DNA of 32,269 bases, from NCBI GenBank assembly GCA_904396495.1, contig CAJFOJ010000029.1, positions 1 to 32,269 of the forward strand, in the 5' to 3' direction. This document shows, piece after piece, positions 6,930 through 14,782 of this stretch (position 1 is the first letter of the stretch; each line of letters starts with the position of its first letter). The notes under the pieces were generated by a model, which had not been told where the DNA came from, searched no databases, and saw only the letters and a program-made list of their open reading frames with translations. Origin of the DNA: an uncultured Oscillospiraceae bacterium (GTDB lineage Bacteria; Bacillota; Clostridia; Oscillospirales; Ruminococcaceae). Both the position numbers and the translations under genes were made by a program.

Positions 6930-9431
6930 ATGGACTTACGAATTGCTCTTGCGGGCAACCCGAACAGCGGAAAGACCACGCTGTTCAACGCGCTTACCGG
7001 TTCCAACCAGTTTGTGGGGAACTGGCCGGGCGTTACAGTGGAGAAAAAGGAAGGAAAACTCAAAAAACACAGCGGTGTCACCATCACCGACCTTCCGGGA
7101 ATTTATTCCCTTTCTCCCTATACGCTGGAGGAAGTTGTCGCGCGCAATTACCTCATCGGTGAACGTCCGGATGCCATTTTAAATATCGTGGACGGCACAA
7201 ACTTGGAGAGGAACCTCTATCTGACCACCCAACTCACCGAATTGGGGATTCCCGTTGTCATCGCCATCAACATGATGGATGTGGTAAAGAAAAACGGCGA
7301 CAAAATCAACGTGGAGGAGCTTTCGAGGGAACTTGGCTGCAAAATCGTCGAGATTTCCGCTTTAAAAGGCACTGGGATCATGGAAGCGGCAGAGGCGGCC
7401 ATCGAGGCGGCTAATCGAGGCAAAACCGTTCCGATGCACACCTTTTCAGGGGTAGTCGAGCACGCTTTGGCCCACATTGAGGAGGCGGCGGTCCACAATC
7501 TGCCCGTTGAGCAGCAGCGCTGGTACGCCATTAAAATTTTTGAGCGGGACGACAAGGTGTTGGCGCAGCTCAATCTGAAAAAGGACGTTCTCGACCACAT
7601 TGAGGAGGACATTAAAGCGGCTGAAAAGGAATGTGACGACGATGCGGAAAGCATCATCACAAACGAGCGGTACGTCTACATTGCCTCCTTGATGAAGGGT
7701 TGTTACAAGAAAAAGTCGGCCGGTAAGATATCCACTTCGGATAAAATCGACAGAGTGGTCACTAACCGTTGGCTGGGCCTGCCCATTTTTGCGGTGGTCA
7801 TGTTCCTGGTGTACTATATCTCGATGGTCACGGTGGGAACTGCCGCCACAGACTGGACCAACGACGGGCTGTTCGGCGACGGCTGGCACCTGTTCGGCAT
7901 CGGCACTTCTGAGTACGAAGAGGCTGCTGAAACCTATGGCGACAGCGACCAGATCATCGACGCTTTTGTCGCGGAATACGGAAACGACGAAATCGCCTCC
8001 GCTTTGGACATGGAGAGCGAGAGTTACAATGAAACTGCCGCCCAAGCTGCGTTGACAGAATTGATTGCACTTACCCCCGCCGACGCCAATGTGACCTATG
8101 AGTTGGAGGATGAGGAGACCTTGGCGGTCGAGGAAGTGCCCGACACCACAAAGGCGGACTTGGAAGCCGCTGTGGGCGAATATCTGAACACCGAATACAA
8201 GGAAGGATACGGTGCGCCAGATACTTCTACTTATGGAATCTGGGTTCCCGGTATCCCCGTTTTGATTGGAAATGGGCTGGAGGCGGCCGGCGCTGCTGAA
8301 TGGTTGAGCGGCCTTATCTTGGACGGCATTGTTGCTGGTGTCGGTGCGGTGCTCGGCTTTGTGCCTCAGATGCTGGTGCTGTTTTTGCTGCTGGCCTTTG
8401 TGGAAGCCTGCGGTTATATGTCGCGTATCGCCTTTGTGTTGGACCGTATCTTCCGCAAGTTTGGACTTTCTGGAAAGAGTTTTATTCCTATGCTCATCGG
8501 CACTGGCTGCGGCATCCCCGGCGTCATGGCCTCCCGTACCATTGAGAACGAACGCGACCGCCGCATGACGGTCATGACTACCACCTTTATTCCCTGTGGC
8601 GCCAAGGTGCCCTTTATCGCCATGATCGCAGGCGCGATCTTTGGCGGTTCCGCCTGGGTGGCAACTTCTGCCTACTTCATTGGAATGGCGGCCATTGTCA
8701 TCTCCGGTATCATGCTGAAAAAGACCAAAATGTTCGCCGGTGAACCCGCTCCCTTTGTCATGGAGCTTCCCGCTTATCATCTGCCTACTGTCGGCAACGT
8801 TCTGCGCAGCATGTGGGAACGGGGCTGGAGCTTCATCAAAAAAGCTGGAACCATTATTCTGCTCTCCACCATTGTCATCTGGTTCCTCACTTATTTTGGC
8901 TTTACTTCGGATGGCTTCCGAATGCTTTCTGAAGATGAGCTTGATCTTTCTATCCTGGCCGCCATCGGAAATGGGATCGCTTGGATCTTTGCTCCTCTTG
9001 GCTGGGGCAATTGGCAGGCGGCTGTGGCCTCTATTACTGGGTTGGTCGCCAAGGAGAACATCGTCGGGACCATGGGCATCCTTTACGGCGGCAGCGGCAA
9101 TGTGTACGCGACGCTTGCCCAGACCTTTACCGGCATCACTGGCTATTCTTTCTTGGTGTTCAATTTGCTGTGCGCCCCCTGCTTTGCGGCAATCGGCGCT
9201 ATCAAGCGCGAAATGAACAACGCCAAATGGACCTGGTTCGCCATTGGCTATCAGTGCGGCTTTGCCTATGTGGTAGCGCTGATGATTAATCAGTTTGGCG
9301 GGTTGTTTACCGGACATGTCAACGTGATCGGTTTGATCTTTGCCATCGCGGCACTGGCAGCTATCATTTACATGCTGGTCAAACCCTACAAGGAATCCAC
9401 TAGACTGACTGAAAAGGTTCGGATTCGGTAA
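6930..9431 (+). CDS. feoB: Ferrous iron transporter FeoB with acidic extracytoplasmic insertion (833 aa)
   Basis: Inner-membrane Fe(II) transporter with an N-terminal G domain: G1 GNPNSGKT (residues 9-16), G3 DLPG (54-57), G4 NMMD (114-117), G5 SALKG (143-147). Membrane helices begin at about residue 282. The two Gate regions are evident, with conserved Cys in GYMSRIAF/GTGCGIPG and TTFIPCGAKVPF. Between the first helix and the next Gate segment, residues about 320-440 form a long Asp/Glu-rich soluble insertion absent from the E. coli type. I start at 6930, with GAGAGG 9 bases upstream, because the in-frame ATG at 6900 lies inside operator 4. It is followed 47 bp later by the Cys-rich FeoB-associated peptide. 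Confidence 0.97.
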   Translation: MDLRIALAGNPNSGKTTLFNALTGSNQFVGNWPGVTVEKKEGKLKKHSGVTITDLPGIYSLSPYTLEEVVARNYLIGERPDAILNIVDGTNLERNLYLTTQLTELGIPVVIAINMMDVVKKNGDKINVEELSRELGCKIVEISALKGTGIMEAAEAAIEAANRGKTVPMHTFSGVVEHALAHIEEAAVHNLPVEQQRWYAIKIFERDDKVLAQLNLKKDVLDHIEEDIKAAEKECDDDAESIITNERYVYIASLMKGCYKKKSAGKISTSDKIDRVVTNRWLGLPIFAVVMFLVYYISMVTVGTAATDWTNDGLFGDGWHLFGIGTSEYEEAAETYGDSDQIIDAFVAEYGNDEIASALDMESESYNETAAQAALTELIALTPADANVTYELEDEETLAVEEVPDTTKADLEAAVGEYLNTEYKEGYGAPDTSTYGIWVPGIPVLIGNGLEAAGAAEWLSGLILDGIVAGVGAVLGFVPQMLVLFLLLAFVEACGYMSRIAFVLDRIFRKFGLSGKSFIPMLIGTGCGIPGVMASRTIENERDRRMTVMTTTFIPCGAKVPFIAMIAGAIFGGSAWVATSAYFIGMAAIVISGIMLKKTKMFAGEPAPFVMELPAYHLPTVGNVLRSMWERGWSFIKKAGTIILLSTIVIWFLTYFGFTSDGFRMLSEDELDLSILAAIGNGIAWIFAPLGWGNWQAAVASITGLVAKENIVGTMGILYGGSGNVYATLAQTFTGITGYSFLVFNLLCAPCFAAIGAIKREMNNAKWTWFAIGYQCGFAYVVALMINQFGGLFTGHVNVIGLIFAIAALAAIIYMLVKPYKESTRLTEKVRIR

Positions 9432-9478
9432 TTGCTCGTATATTTTAATAACTGAAACTGCGATAGGAGGAGAGTATT

Positions 9479-9652
9479 ATGATAACATGGCTTTTGGCAA
9501 ATTGGGCGACAATGGTTGTCAGCATCATTTTGATCGCAATTGTTGTACTCATACTTGTCTCGATGTTTCGGAACAAAAAGAAGGGAAAATCCTCCTGCGG
9601 ATGCAACTGCGGTTCCTGCCCGATGGGCGGTAATTGCCATCAGAAGAAGTAG
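9479..9652 (+). CDS. FeoB-associated Cys-rich membrane protein (57 aa)
   Basis: Tiny membrane protein with one transmembrane helix (about residues 8-30), a Lys-rich stop-transfer segment (RNKKKGK) and a Cys-rich tail with CGCNCGSC then CPMGGNCH, six cysteines in all. This matches the FeoB-associated Cys-rich membrane protein family found beside feoB in Firmicutes, possibly the functional counterpart of FeoC. GGAGGAGA precedes the ATG by about 6 bases. The tail may bind Fe(II) or an Fe-S cluster near the FeoB cytoplasmic gate; this is inference. A terminator-like hairpin follows. Confidence 0.9.
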   Translation: MITWLLANWATMVVSIILIAIVVLILVSMFRNKKKGKSSCGCNCGSCPMGGNCHQKK

Positions 9653-9721
9653 TATGAGCTGTTATTGTGGACAGTAACGAGTACTTTCACCTATCGTTTT
9701 TGGTTTTCCTAGATGTAAAAC

Positions 9722-9757
9722 AGGGGGCGCAGGGGTATCTTGCGACTCCCTTTTTTC
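9722..9757 (+). terminator. Terminator after the feo operon
   Basis: The AGGGGGCGCA arm at 9722-9731 pairs with TGCG-A-CTCCCT downstream (one bulged A, one G-U) and is followed by six T's. It should end the feo transcript before the HMA-domain gene. Confidence 0.65.
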
Positions 9758-9823
9758 AATGAGGGAAAGAAATTATAAAACCAATGGGTTTACAAGACCA
9801 TGGACGGAAAGGAGGGTTAATCG

Positions 9824-10234
9824 ATGCCGGAGTTTGTTTCGAGCTCGGTCCTATGGTACGGAATTTTCATTTTGGCAATTGTGATTTTTGCGATATTTGT
9901 CATCAGAGGGTATATCAAAAGGCTGTCAAACGGCTGTTGCGGAAGTGGTGGGGACAGAAAAAAGGTAAAAAAAGTAAAAGTCGGAGATCGGGATCCTTCC
10001 CACTATCCGTTTGCGGTGGTTCTCACCATTGACGGCATGGTCTGCCAAAACTGCGCCCAGCGCATCGAAAACACTTTAAACGGACTGGATGGGGTTTGGG
10101 CGGATGCCGACGCATATACCAAAAAGGTTTTGGTTCGGATGAAAGAGCCGATGAATAAACAGCTTTTGCGGGACACAGTCAATCATATCGGAGGTTACAC
10201 GGTGATGAAGGTGGAGGAGAAATCTGCGACATGA
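9824..10234 (+). CDS. Membrane-anchored heavy-metal-associated (HMA) domain protein (136 aa)
   Basis: Protein with one N-terminal transmembrane helix (about residues 9-28), a short Cys-Cys and Lys-rich linker (GCCGSGGDRKKVKKVK), and a C-terminal HMA-like fold (about 63-131). The metal-binding loop is GMVCQNCAQRIENTL, a CxxC motif equivalent to that of copper chaperones and P-type ATPase N-domains. GGAGGG lies 8 bases before the ATG. Its N-terminal half has the same plan as the Cys-rich peptide encoded just upstream (helix, basic patch, cysteines), so it looks like an expanded FeoB-accessory protein. A metal chaperone or redox role near FeoB is inference; copper or zinc handling is the alternative. 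Confidence 0.82.
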   Translation: MPEFVSSSVLWYGIFILAIVIFAIFVIRGYIKRLSNGCCGSGGDRKKVKKVKVGDRDPSHYPFAVVLTIDGMVCQNCAQRIENTLNGLDGVWADADAYTKKVLVRMKEPMNKQLLRDTVNHIGGYTVMKVEEKSAT

Positions 10235-10322
10235 ATTCGATAGAAATCCATTGTAAATGACCATTTGTGGCTTTTCGATATAAGCGGCAATAATTTAGAA
10301 GGAAGCTTGTGCTCACGAAAAG

Positions 10323-11309
10323 ATGGTTTTAAATATGAATGCGACGCAAAGAGAAAAAAGTATTTATGGAAAAGACGTCAAGATTGTCTCCCGCAGCGAC
10401 GACTGTACCGTCTATCAGATTGGAGATGAGAAGGGCGGGGTGAAAATGAAAAGCTACCAGGTTTTTCCGGGAATTGAGCTGATTTATAATGACGTGCGGC
10501 TCCAGAAATGCCTGCTGGAGCGACCGTCATTAGGACATATATTTGAAATCAACCACTGCTTAGTGGGAAGAATTGAGTGCGAGTTTCAGGATGAGTTTTT
10601 TTACCTTTCAGAAGGAGACTTAGCAGTCAGCCGGAAGGATGGCGTGGGGCACGAATCCTATTTCCCGTTAAGCCGATATTATGGGATCACCATTATGATT
10701 GATGCCGACAAGGCGCCGGAATGCCTTTCCTGCATCCTCGACGATGTCAATGTCCGCCCAGCTGTGCTGGCTGAGAAGTTTTGCGGGATAAATAGCTGCT
10801 TTGTGGCCCGTTCAGGGCCGGAAATAGAGCACATCTTTTTGGAGCTGTACTCTGTTCCCAATAGTATCCGCAAAGGGTATTTTAAAGTGAAGATTTTAGA
10901 ACTGCTGCTGTTTTTAAGCGGCATGGACCCTAAAAAATACGATAGTGGGCGCCGCTGCTATTCCAGGATACAGGTTTCCCTTGCCAAAGAGGTCTGCAAA
11001 TATCTGACTGAACATATGGACAGCAGGGTTACTCTGGAACAGTTGTCGGAAATTTTTCACGTTTCTGGGACCCAGCTGAAAAATAGCTTTAAGGGTGTCT
11101 ACGGCGTCTCCATTTACTCTTATATACGGGCTCAGAAGATGCAGGCTGCGGCGCTAACCCTGAGACAGACCAATCAAACGGTTTTAGAAGTGGCGGGAAA
11201 ATACGGCTACGACAACGGGAGCAAATTCGCCAAAGCGTTTAAGGATATTATGGGAATGACCCCAAATCAATACCGCCGCAAAAGTGCAAAATCGACAGTG
11301 GGGCTATAA
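10323..11309 (+). CDS. AraC-family transcriptional regulator, PchR/YbtA-like (328 aa)
   Basis: DNA-binding activator with a C-terminal AraC double HTH (about residues 225-322). Visible are LEQLSEIFHVSGTQLKNSFK for the first helix pair and VAGKYGYDNGSKFAKAFKDIMGMTPNQYRR for the second. The N-terminal ~200 residues would be the ligand-sensing part. The overall plan resembles PchR/YbtA, which respond to siderophores and activate uptake genes. It sits between the feo genes and the flavodoxin/ABC cluster, so an iron or siderophore role is a reasonable inference. The start is uncertain: the ATGs at 10323 and 10335 both lack a well-spaced ribosome binding site, with GAAGGA about 16 bases upstream of the first. 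Confidence 0.85.
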   Translation: MVLNMNATQREKSIYGKDVKIVSRSDDCTVYQIGDEKGGVKMKSYQVFPGIELIYNDVRLQKCLLERPSLGHIFEINHCLVGRIECEFQDEFFYLSEGDLAVSRKDGVGHESYFPLSRYYGITIMIDADKAPECLSCILDDVNVRPAVLAEKFCGINSCFVARSGPEIEHIFLELYSVPNSIRKGYFKVKILELLLFLSGMDPKKYDSGRRCYSRIQVSLAKEVCKYLTEHMDSRVTLEQLSEIFHVSGTQLKNSFKGVYGVSIYSYIRAQKMQAAALTLRQTNQTVLEVAGKYGYDNGSKFAKAFKDIMGMTPNQYRRKSAKSTVGL

Positions 11310-11714
11310 AACTATGTTCGATGAAATTGATACCTGTCACTAAGCGCGATAGCACGATTGTATTTTTCAACTTTCTCCGCCCAGATATGCAGCTGAGCAG
11401 AAGTGTGTATATAGTCATTTTGTTCATGGAGGGAAAGTTGTGTCGTCACTGGCAGGGAGACAAAATACTGCCTTGCGCTGCTGCTGTGGAAAAGTAAATC
11501 CTGTAAATTTTGGTACTGCAATTCCATCACCTCTCTTAGGATTTAGTATTTGCAGGATTTTAGGAAAGCGATGTGGGAACCGATACCAATTTTCGTTATC
11601 GGGTAGCGTGGCGAATGAAAGAATGTCCAATTGGAGCTTTTTTCTATCCTTTTGGAGCGGAGAATTTCTTTCCTTTTCGATACAATAATCTTTGAAAGAC
11701 AGCGGAAAAGGGGA
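11310..11714. other. Intergenic region upstream of the DUF3793 operon
   Basis: About 400 bp with short open frames on both strands but none with a ribosome binding site or recognisable product. A TTGAAA at 11692-11697 with TACAGT at 11717-11722 (19-bp spacing) is a weak promoter candidate whose -10 would overlap operator 5. Otherwise I see nothing. Confidence 0.35.
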
Positions 11715-11758
11715 GGTACAGTCCAGCGGTTAGCCAAAGCTAACCGCTGGACTGTACC
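11715..11758. promoter_or_regulatory. Operator 5: iron-box core within a 20-bp-arm perfect palindrome
   Basis: A perfect palindrome with 20-bp arms (11715-11734 and 11739-11758) around the 4-nt spacer CAAA. Its centre, GTTAGC-CAAA-GCTAAC, is the same core as the feo operators. The arms are far longer than a repressor site needs, so the transcript could also form a very stable hairpin. It lies 46 bp before the DUF3793 start codon. There is no T-run after it, which argues against a terminator. Confidence 0.85.
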
Positions 11759-11804
11759 GGTCAACCCTTACAGACAAACGAACTGTGTTTATTCAGGAGG
11801 CGCT

Positions 11805-12356
11805 ATGTCGGAAAAATTGATTATAGAGCACTGTTCCCCCACGTTGGCAGGGCTGAAAACGGGAAATCTTTTCACCTGCCCATATGAATCGGAACAGGGT
11901 CTGCGGCAGGAACTGCGGCAGTTCAACAAGCGCTTGACTTCCAAGGGCCTGCGGATTTTACCGTTGCGCTGCAAAGAAAGGCGGGCGCTGATTTACCTTT
12001 ACCGCCCCGGACACCTGCGGCGCGATTTGTCCGACCACCGGGCAAGGGCGCTTTTGCATACCCATGGATACCTGTGCGAAAATCCCAACCGTTGTGTGGC
12101 CCGCCTGATGGAACGGTTGCGGGAATGTGAGGCGTTTCCCCACGAGATCGGGCTATTCCTCGGCTATCCGCCAGAGGATGTGTTGGGCTTTATCGAAAAT
12201 AGGGCGGAGTGTTTCAAATGCGTGGGCTACTGGAAGGTGTACGGCGATGAGGAGAAAGCCCAGAAATTGTTTCAGCAGTTTAAAAGGTGTACATCGGTTT
12301 ACTGCGATCAATGGGCAAAGGGAAAGTCGATTGAACGGCTCACGGTAGCTGTTTGA
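11805..12356 (+). CDS. DUF3793 family protein (183 aa)
   Basis: Soluble protein of the DUF3793 family, which in Clostridia is often found next to flavodoxin and iron-uptake genes. Recognisable are the N-terminal EHCSPTLAGLKTGNLFT segment, LRILPLRCKERRALIYLYRP, and the C-terminal FPHEIGLFLGYPPEDVLGFI followed by FKCVGYWKVYGDEEKAQKLF. Several Cys and Tyr residues are spread through the protein, but no known catalytic motif stands out. CAGGAGG is 4-5 bases before the ATG, which decides this start over upstream in-frame codons that would run through the operator. It forms an operon with the flavodoxin 36 bp later. Its biochemical function is unknown. Confidence 0.88.
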   Translation: MSEKLIIEHCSPTLAGLKTGNLFTCPYESEQGLRQELRQFNKRLTSKGLRILPLRCKERRALIYLYRPGHLRRDLSDHRARALLHTHGYLCENPNRCVARLMERLRECEAFPHEIGLFLGYPPEDVLGFIENRAECFKCVGYWKVYGDEEKAQKLFQQFKRCTSVYCDQWAKGKSIERLTVAV

Positions 12357-12392
12357 GAAATATGATTGAGACAGAAAGGCTGGTATTTTGAT

Positions 12393-12818
12393 ATGAGCAA
12401 AATTGCAGTGGTTTATTGGAGCGGGACAGGAAACACCGAGGCGATGGCTGCGGCCGTCCTGGATGGAGCAAAGGAAAAAGGGGCCGAGGCAGTTATGATG
12501 ACTGCTTCAGAATTTGACGCGTCCAGTATGGATACCTTTGACGCTGTGGCGTTCGGCTGCCCTTCCATGGGAGCGGAGGAATTGGAGGAAAACGAGTTCC
12601 AGCCCATGTTCTTCGCTTGCGAACCAAAACTCAAGGACAAAAAAATCGCGCTGTTTGGTTCCTATGGATGGGGCGACGGCGAATGGATGCGCAACTGGGA
12701 ACAAACCTGTATCGGCGATGGCGCTGTACTAGCCTGTGACAGCGTTATCTGCAACGATGCACCGGATGATGACGCCATTACCGCCTGCAAAGCCCTAGGT
12801 GCCGCCCTTGCAGAATAA
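12393..12818 (+). CDS. Flavodoxin (141 aa)
   Basis: Small FMN-binding electron carrier. The phosphate-binding loop is SGTGNTEAMA (residues 9-18) after the first strand KIAVVYW. Later loops GCPSMGAEELEE and FGSYGWGDGEWM correspond to the isoalloxazine-contacting loops. Length is normal for short-chain flavodoxins. Flavodoxins commonly replace ferredoxin during iron starvation, which fits the operator-bearing promoter shared with DUF3793. The ATG at 12393 gives the standard N-terminus; the nearest ribosome binding site-like AAAGG is somewhat far upstream (13 bases). A hairpin terminator follows the stop. Confidence 0.95.
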   Translation: MSKIAVVYWSGTGNTEAMAAAVLDGAKEKGAEAVMMTASEFDASSMDTFDAVAFGCPSMGAEELEENEFQPMFFACEPKLKDKKIALFGSYGWGDGEWMRNWEQTCIGDGAVLACDSVICNDAPDDDAITACKALGAALAE

Positions 12819-12833
12819 AGCGCAAATTTTATA

Positions 12834-12864
12834 AAACCGGCTGTCATTTGACGGCCGGTTTCTC
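12834..12864 (+). terminator. Terminator after flavodoxin
   Basis: AAACCGGCTGTC (12834-12845) pairs with GACGGCCGGTTT (12850-12861) over a 4-nt loop with a single G-U pair. Only a short T-run follows, so read-through into the ABC genes is possible. Confidence 0.65.
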
Positions 12865-13006
12865 CGCGCTTTTAAAACTGTGCAAATGGAGTCAAATACC
12901 GTAGAAATGGAGCGGAGGCTCTCTGACGATCCAGTTACACGGAAAAGGAAAAGGCGACGGTTACCGATGTTTGGGTTTTATCACAGCAGTGAGGAGGAGA
13001 GAAAAA

Positions 13007-14782
13007 TTGAAAAAACAATCAGACATGTCAAAGCTTTTCGGATATGCCGGAAATTTTCGATACCTGACCATATGCTCTTGGGTTCTTTCAGCCATCAGCG
13101 CGTTGATGGCGCTGTTGCCCTTTGTTTATATCTGGAAGGTGCTTCAAGAGGTTATCCGGGTGGCACCGGATTTTGATATGGCTCAAAATCTTGCCTATAA
13201 CGGCTGGATGGCGGTGTTGTTTGCTGTGCTGTCCATGGCAATTTACATAGGCGCGTTGATGTGTTCCCACATTGCAGCCTTCCGGGTGCAGGCAAATATC
13301 CGTTCCCAGGCCATGCACCACATTGCCACCCTGCCTTTGGGGTTTATGGACGGGATCGGCAGCGGAAAGCTCCGCAAAATCGTCGATGAATCCAGCGCTG
13401 CTACCGAAACCTATCTGGCCCACCAGCTTCCCGACCGGGCAGGGGCGTTGGCCACACCGGTGGGGCTGCTCTTTTTGCTTCTCTTTTTCGATTGGCGGCT
13501 GGGGTTGTTGAGCCTCATTCCCGTCGTCGTCGCCTTTGCCATCATGGCGACGATGACCGGAGCCAAAATGCAGCAGAAAATGGGGGAGTATCAGGAATCT
13601 CTGGATCAAATGTCCAACGAGGCAGTGGAGTACGTCCGGGGTATCCCGGTTGTCAAAACCTTTGGCCAGTCGGTGTTTTCCTTTAAGCGATTCAAGGCGG
13701 CCATCGACAACTACGAAAAATGGGTGATCGCTTACACCAAGGATTTGCGGCAGCCAATGCTGTGGTACACTACAGCCATCAACGGAGTGTTCGCCATATT
13801 GATCGGGGTGGCCCTTGTGATGACACAAAACGGCGTCACCGGCGAGTTCTTGTTAAACTTGTTGTTTTACATTATCATTACGCCGGTAATCACTGTCACC
13901 CTCAATAAAATCATGTTCTCCAGCGAAAACAAAATGATCGTTGCCGACGCTATGGGGCGCATCGACGGAGTCATGGAGCTAAAGCCCCTTCCAGAGCCCG
14001 CCTTTTCCCGGCGCCCTCACGGTTATTCGGTGGAGCTGTCCGCCGTTTCCTTCCGATATCGCGACGCCAAGCAGAATGCTTTAAACAACATCAGCCTGCA
14101 AATCCATTCCGGTGAGCACGTTGCTTTCGTCGGACCTTCCGGCGGGGGAAAAACCACTTTAGCCAGCTTGATTGCGCGTTTCTGGGACGTTACTGGCGGC
14201 CAGGTGCTGATAGGCGGTGTCAACGTCAAGGATGTTTCGAAAGAAGAACTGATGAACACGGTGTCCTTTGTGTTCCAGGATAGCAAGCTTTTAAAAACCT
14301 CGGTTTTGGAAAATGTCCGGCTGGCAAAGCCTGAGGCCAGCCGGGAGGATGTGCTCAAAGCCCTCCATGACGCCCAGTGCGACGACATCTTAGAGAAACT
14401 GCCAGATGGCATCGACACGGTAATTGGCGCCAAGGGAATCTACCTGTCCGGCGGGGAACAGCAGCGCATTTCCATCGCAAGGGTCATGCTCAAAAACGCC
14501 CCGATCCTGATTTTGGACGAGGCAACGGCCTTTGCCGACCCGGACAACGAGGTAAAGGTGCAGGCGGCGTTTCAGAAACTTTGCAAAGGGAAAACGGTTA
14601 TAATGATTGCCCACCGCCTCTCCACCGTCACCGACGCGGATCGAATTTTTGTGTTACAGGATGGCTTTGTCCGGGAATCCGGCACCCACGGGGAATTACT
14701 CGAAAAAAACGGATTTTACGCGCACATGTGGCAGGAGTACAATCAGGCTGCACAATGGAAGGTGGGTGTTTTGAATGGCTAA
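13007..14782 (+). CDS. ABC half-transporter, fused permease and ATPase, first of a pair (591 aa)
   Basis: Type IV ABC protein with an N-terminal six-helix membrane domain (about residues 20-310) and a C-terminal ATPase. Walker A GPSGGGKTT is near 375, signature LSGGEQQR near 480, Walker B ILILDEATA near 500, and the switch His in MIAHRLST. I chose the TTG at 13007, nine bases after GAGGAGG; the upstream in-frame TTG lacks such a site. It overlaps the second half-transporter by 8 bp, so a heterodimer is expected. Exporter-fold pairs next to an AraC regulator and iron genes recall YbtPQ and IrtAB, which import ferric siderophores. Drug or peptide export is the alternative. Confidence 0.92.
   Translation: MKKQSDMSKLFGYAGNFRYLTICSWVLSAISALMALLPFVYIWKVLQEVIRVAPDFDMAQNLAYNGWMAVLFAVLSMAIYIGALMCSHIAAFRVQANIRSQAMHHIATLPLGFMDGIGSGKLRKIVDESSAATETYLAHQLPDRAGALATPVGLLFLLLFFDWRLGLLSLIPVVVAFAIMATMTGAKMQQKMGEYQESLDQMSNEAVEYVRGIPVVKTFGQSVFSFKRFKAAIDNYEKWVIAYTKDLRQPMLWYTTAINGVFAILIGVALVMTQNGVTGEFLLNLLFYIIITPVITVTLNKIMFSSENKMIVADAMGRIDGVMELKPLPEPAFSRRPHGYSVELSAVSFRYRDAKQNALNNISLQIHSGEHVAFVGPSGGGKTTLASLIARFWDVTGGQVLIGGVNVKDVSKEELMNTVSFVFQDSKLLKTSVLENVRLAKPEASREDVLKALHDAQCDDILEKLPDGIDTVIGAKGIYLSGGEQQRISIARVMLKNAPILILDEATAFADPDNEVKVQAAFQKLCKGKTVIMIAHRLSTVTDADRIFVLQDGFVRESGTHGELLEKNGFYAHMWQEYNQAAQWKVGVLNG

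Noticed and set aside
7446-9317. 623-codon open frame on the minus strand opposite feoB
   Set aside because: It is a shadow of the GC-biased third codon positions of feoB. It has no ribosome binding site, no recognisable domain and a His/Gln-rich composition unlike real proteins.
11631-11804. N-terminal extension of DUF3793 starting at 11631
   Set aside because: It would translate the 20-bp palindrome; CAGGAGG directly before 11805 and the family's N-terminus support the shorter form.
12880-13176. 98-codon frame before and into the first ABC half-transporter
   Set aside because: It overlaps the ABC N-terminus in another frame and lacks a ribosome binding site; its end is a shadow of membrane helices.
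13088-13828. 246-codon minus-strand frame opposite the first ABC half-transporter
   Set aside because: Antisense shadow of a fully supported ABC gene, with no promoter or family similarity.
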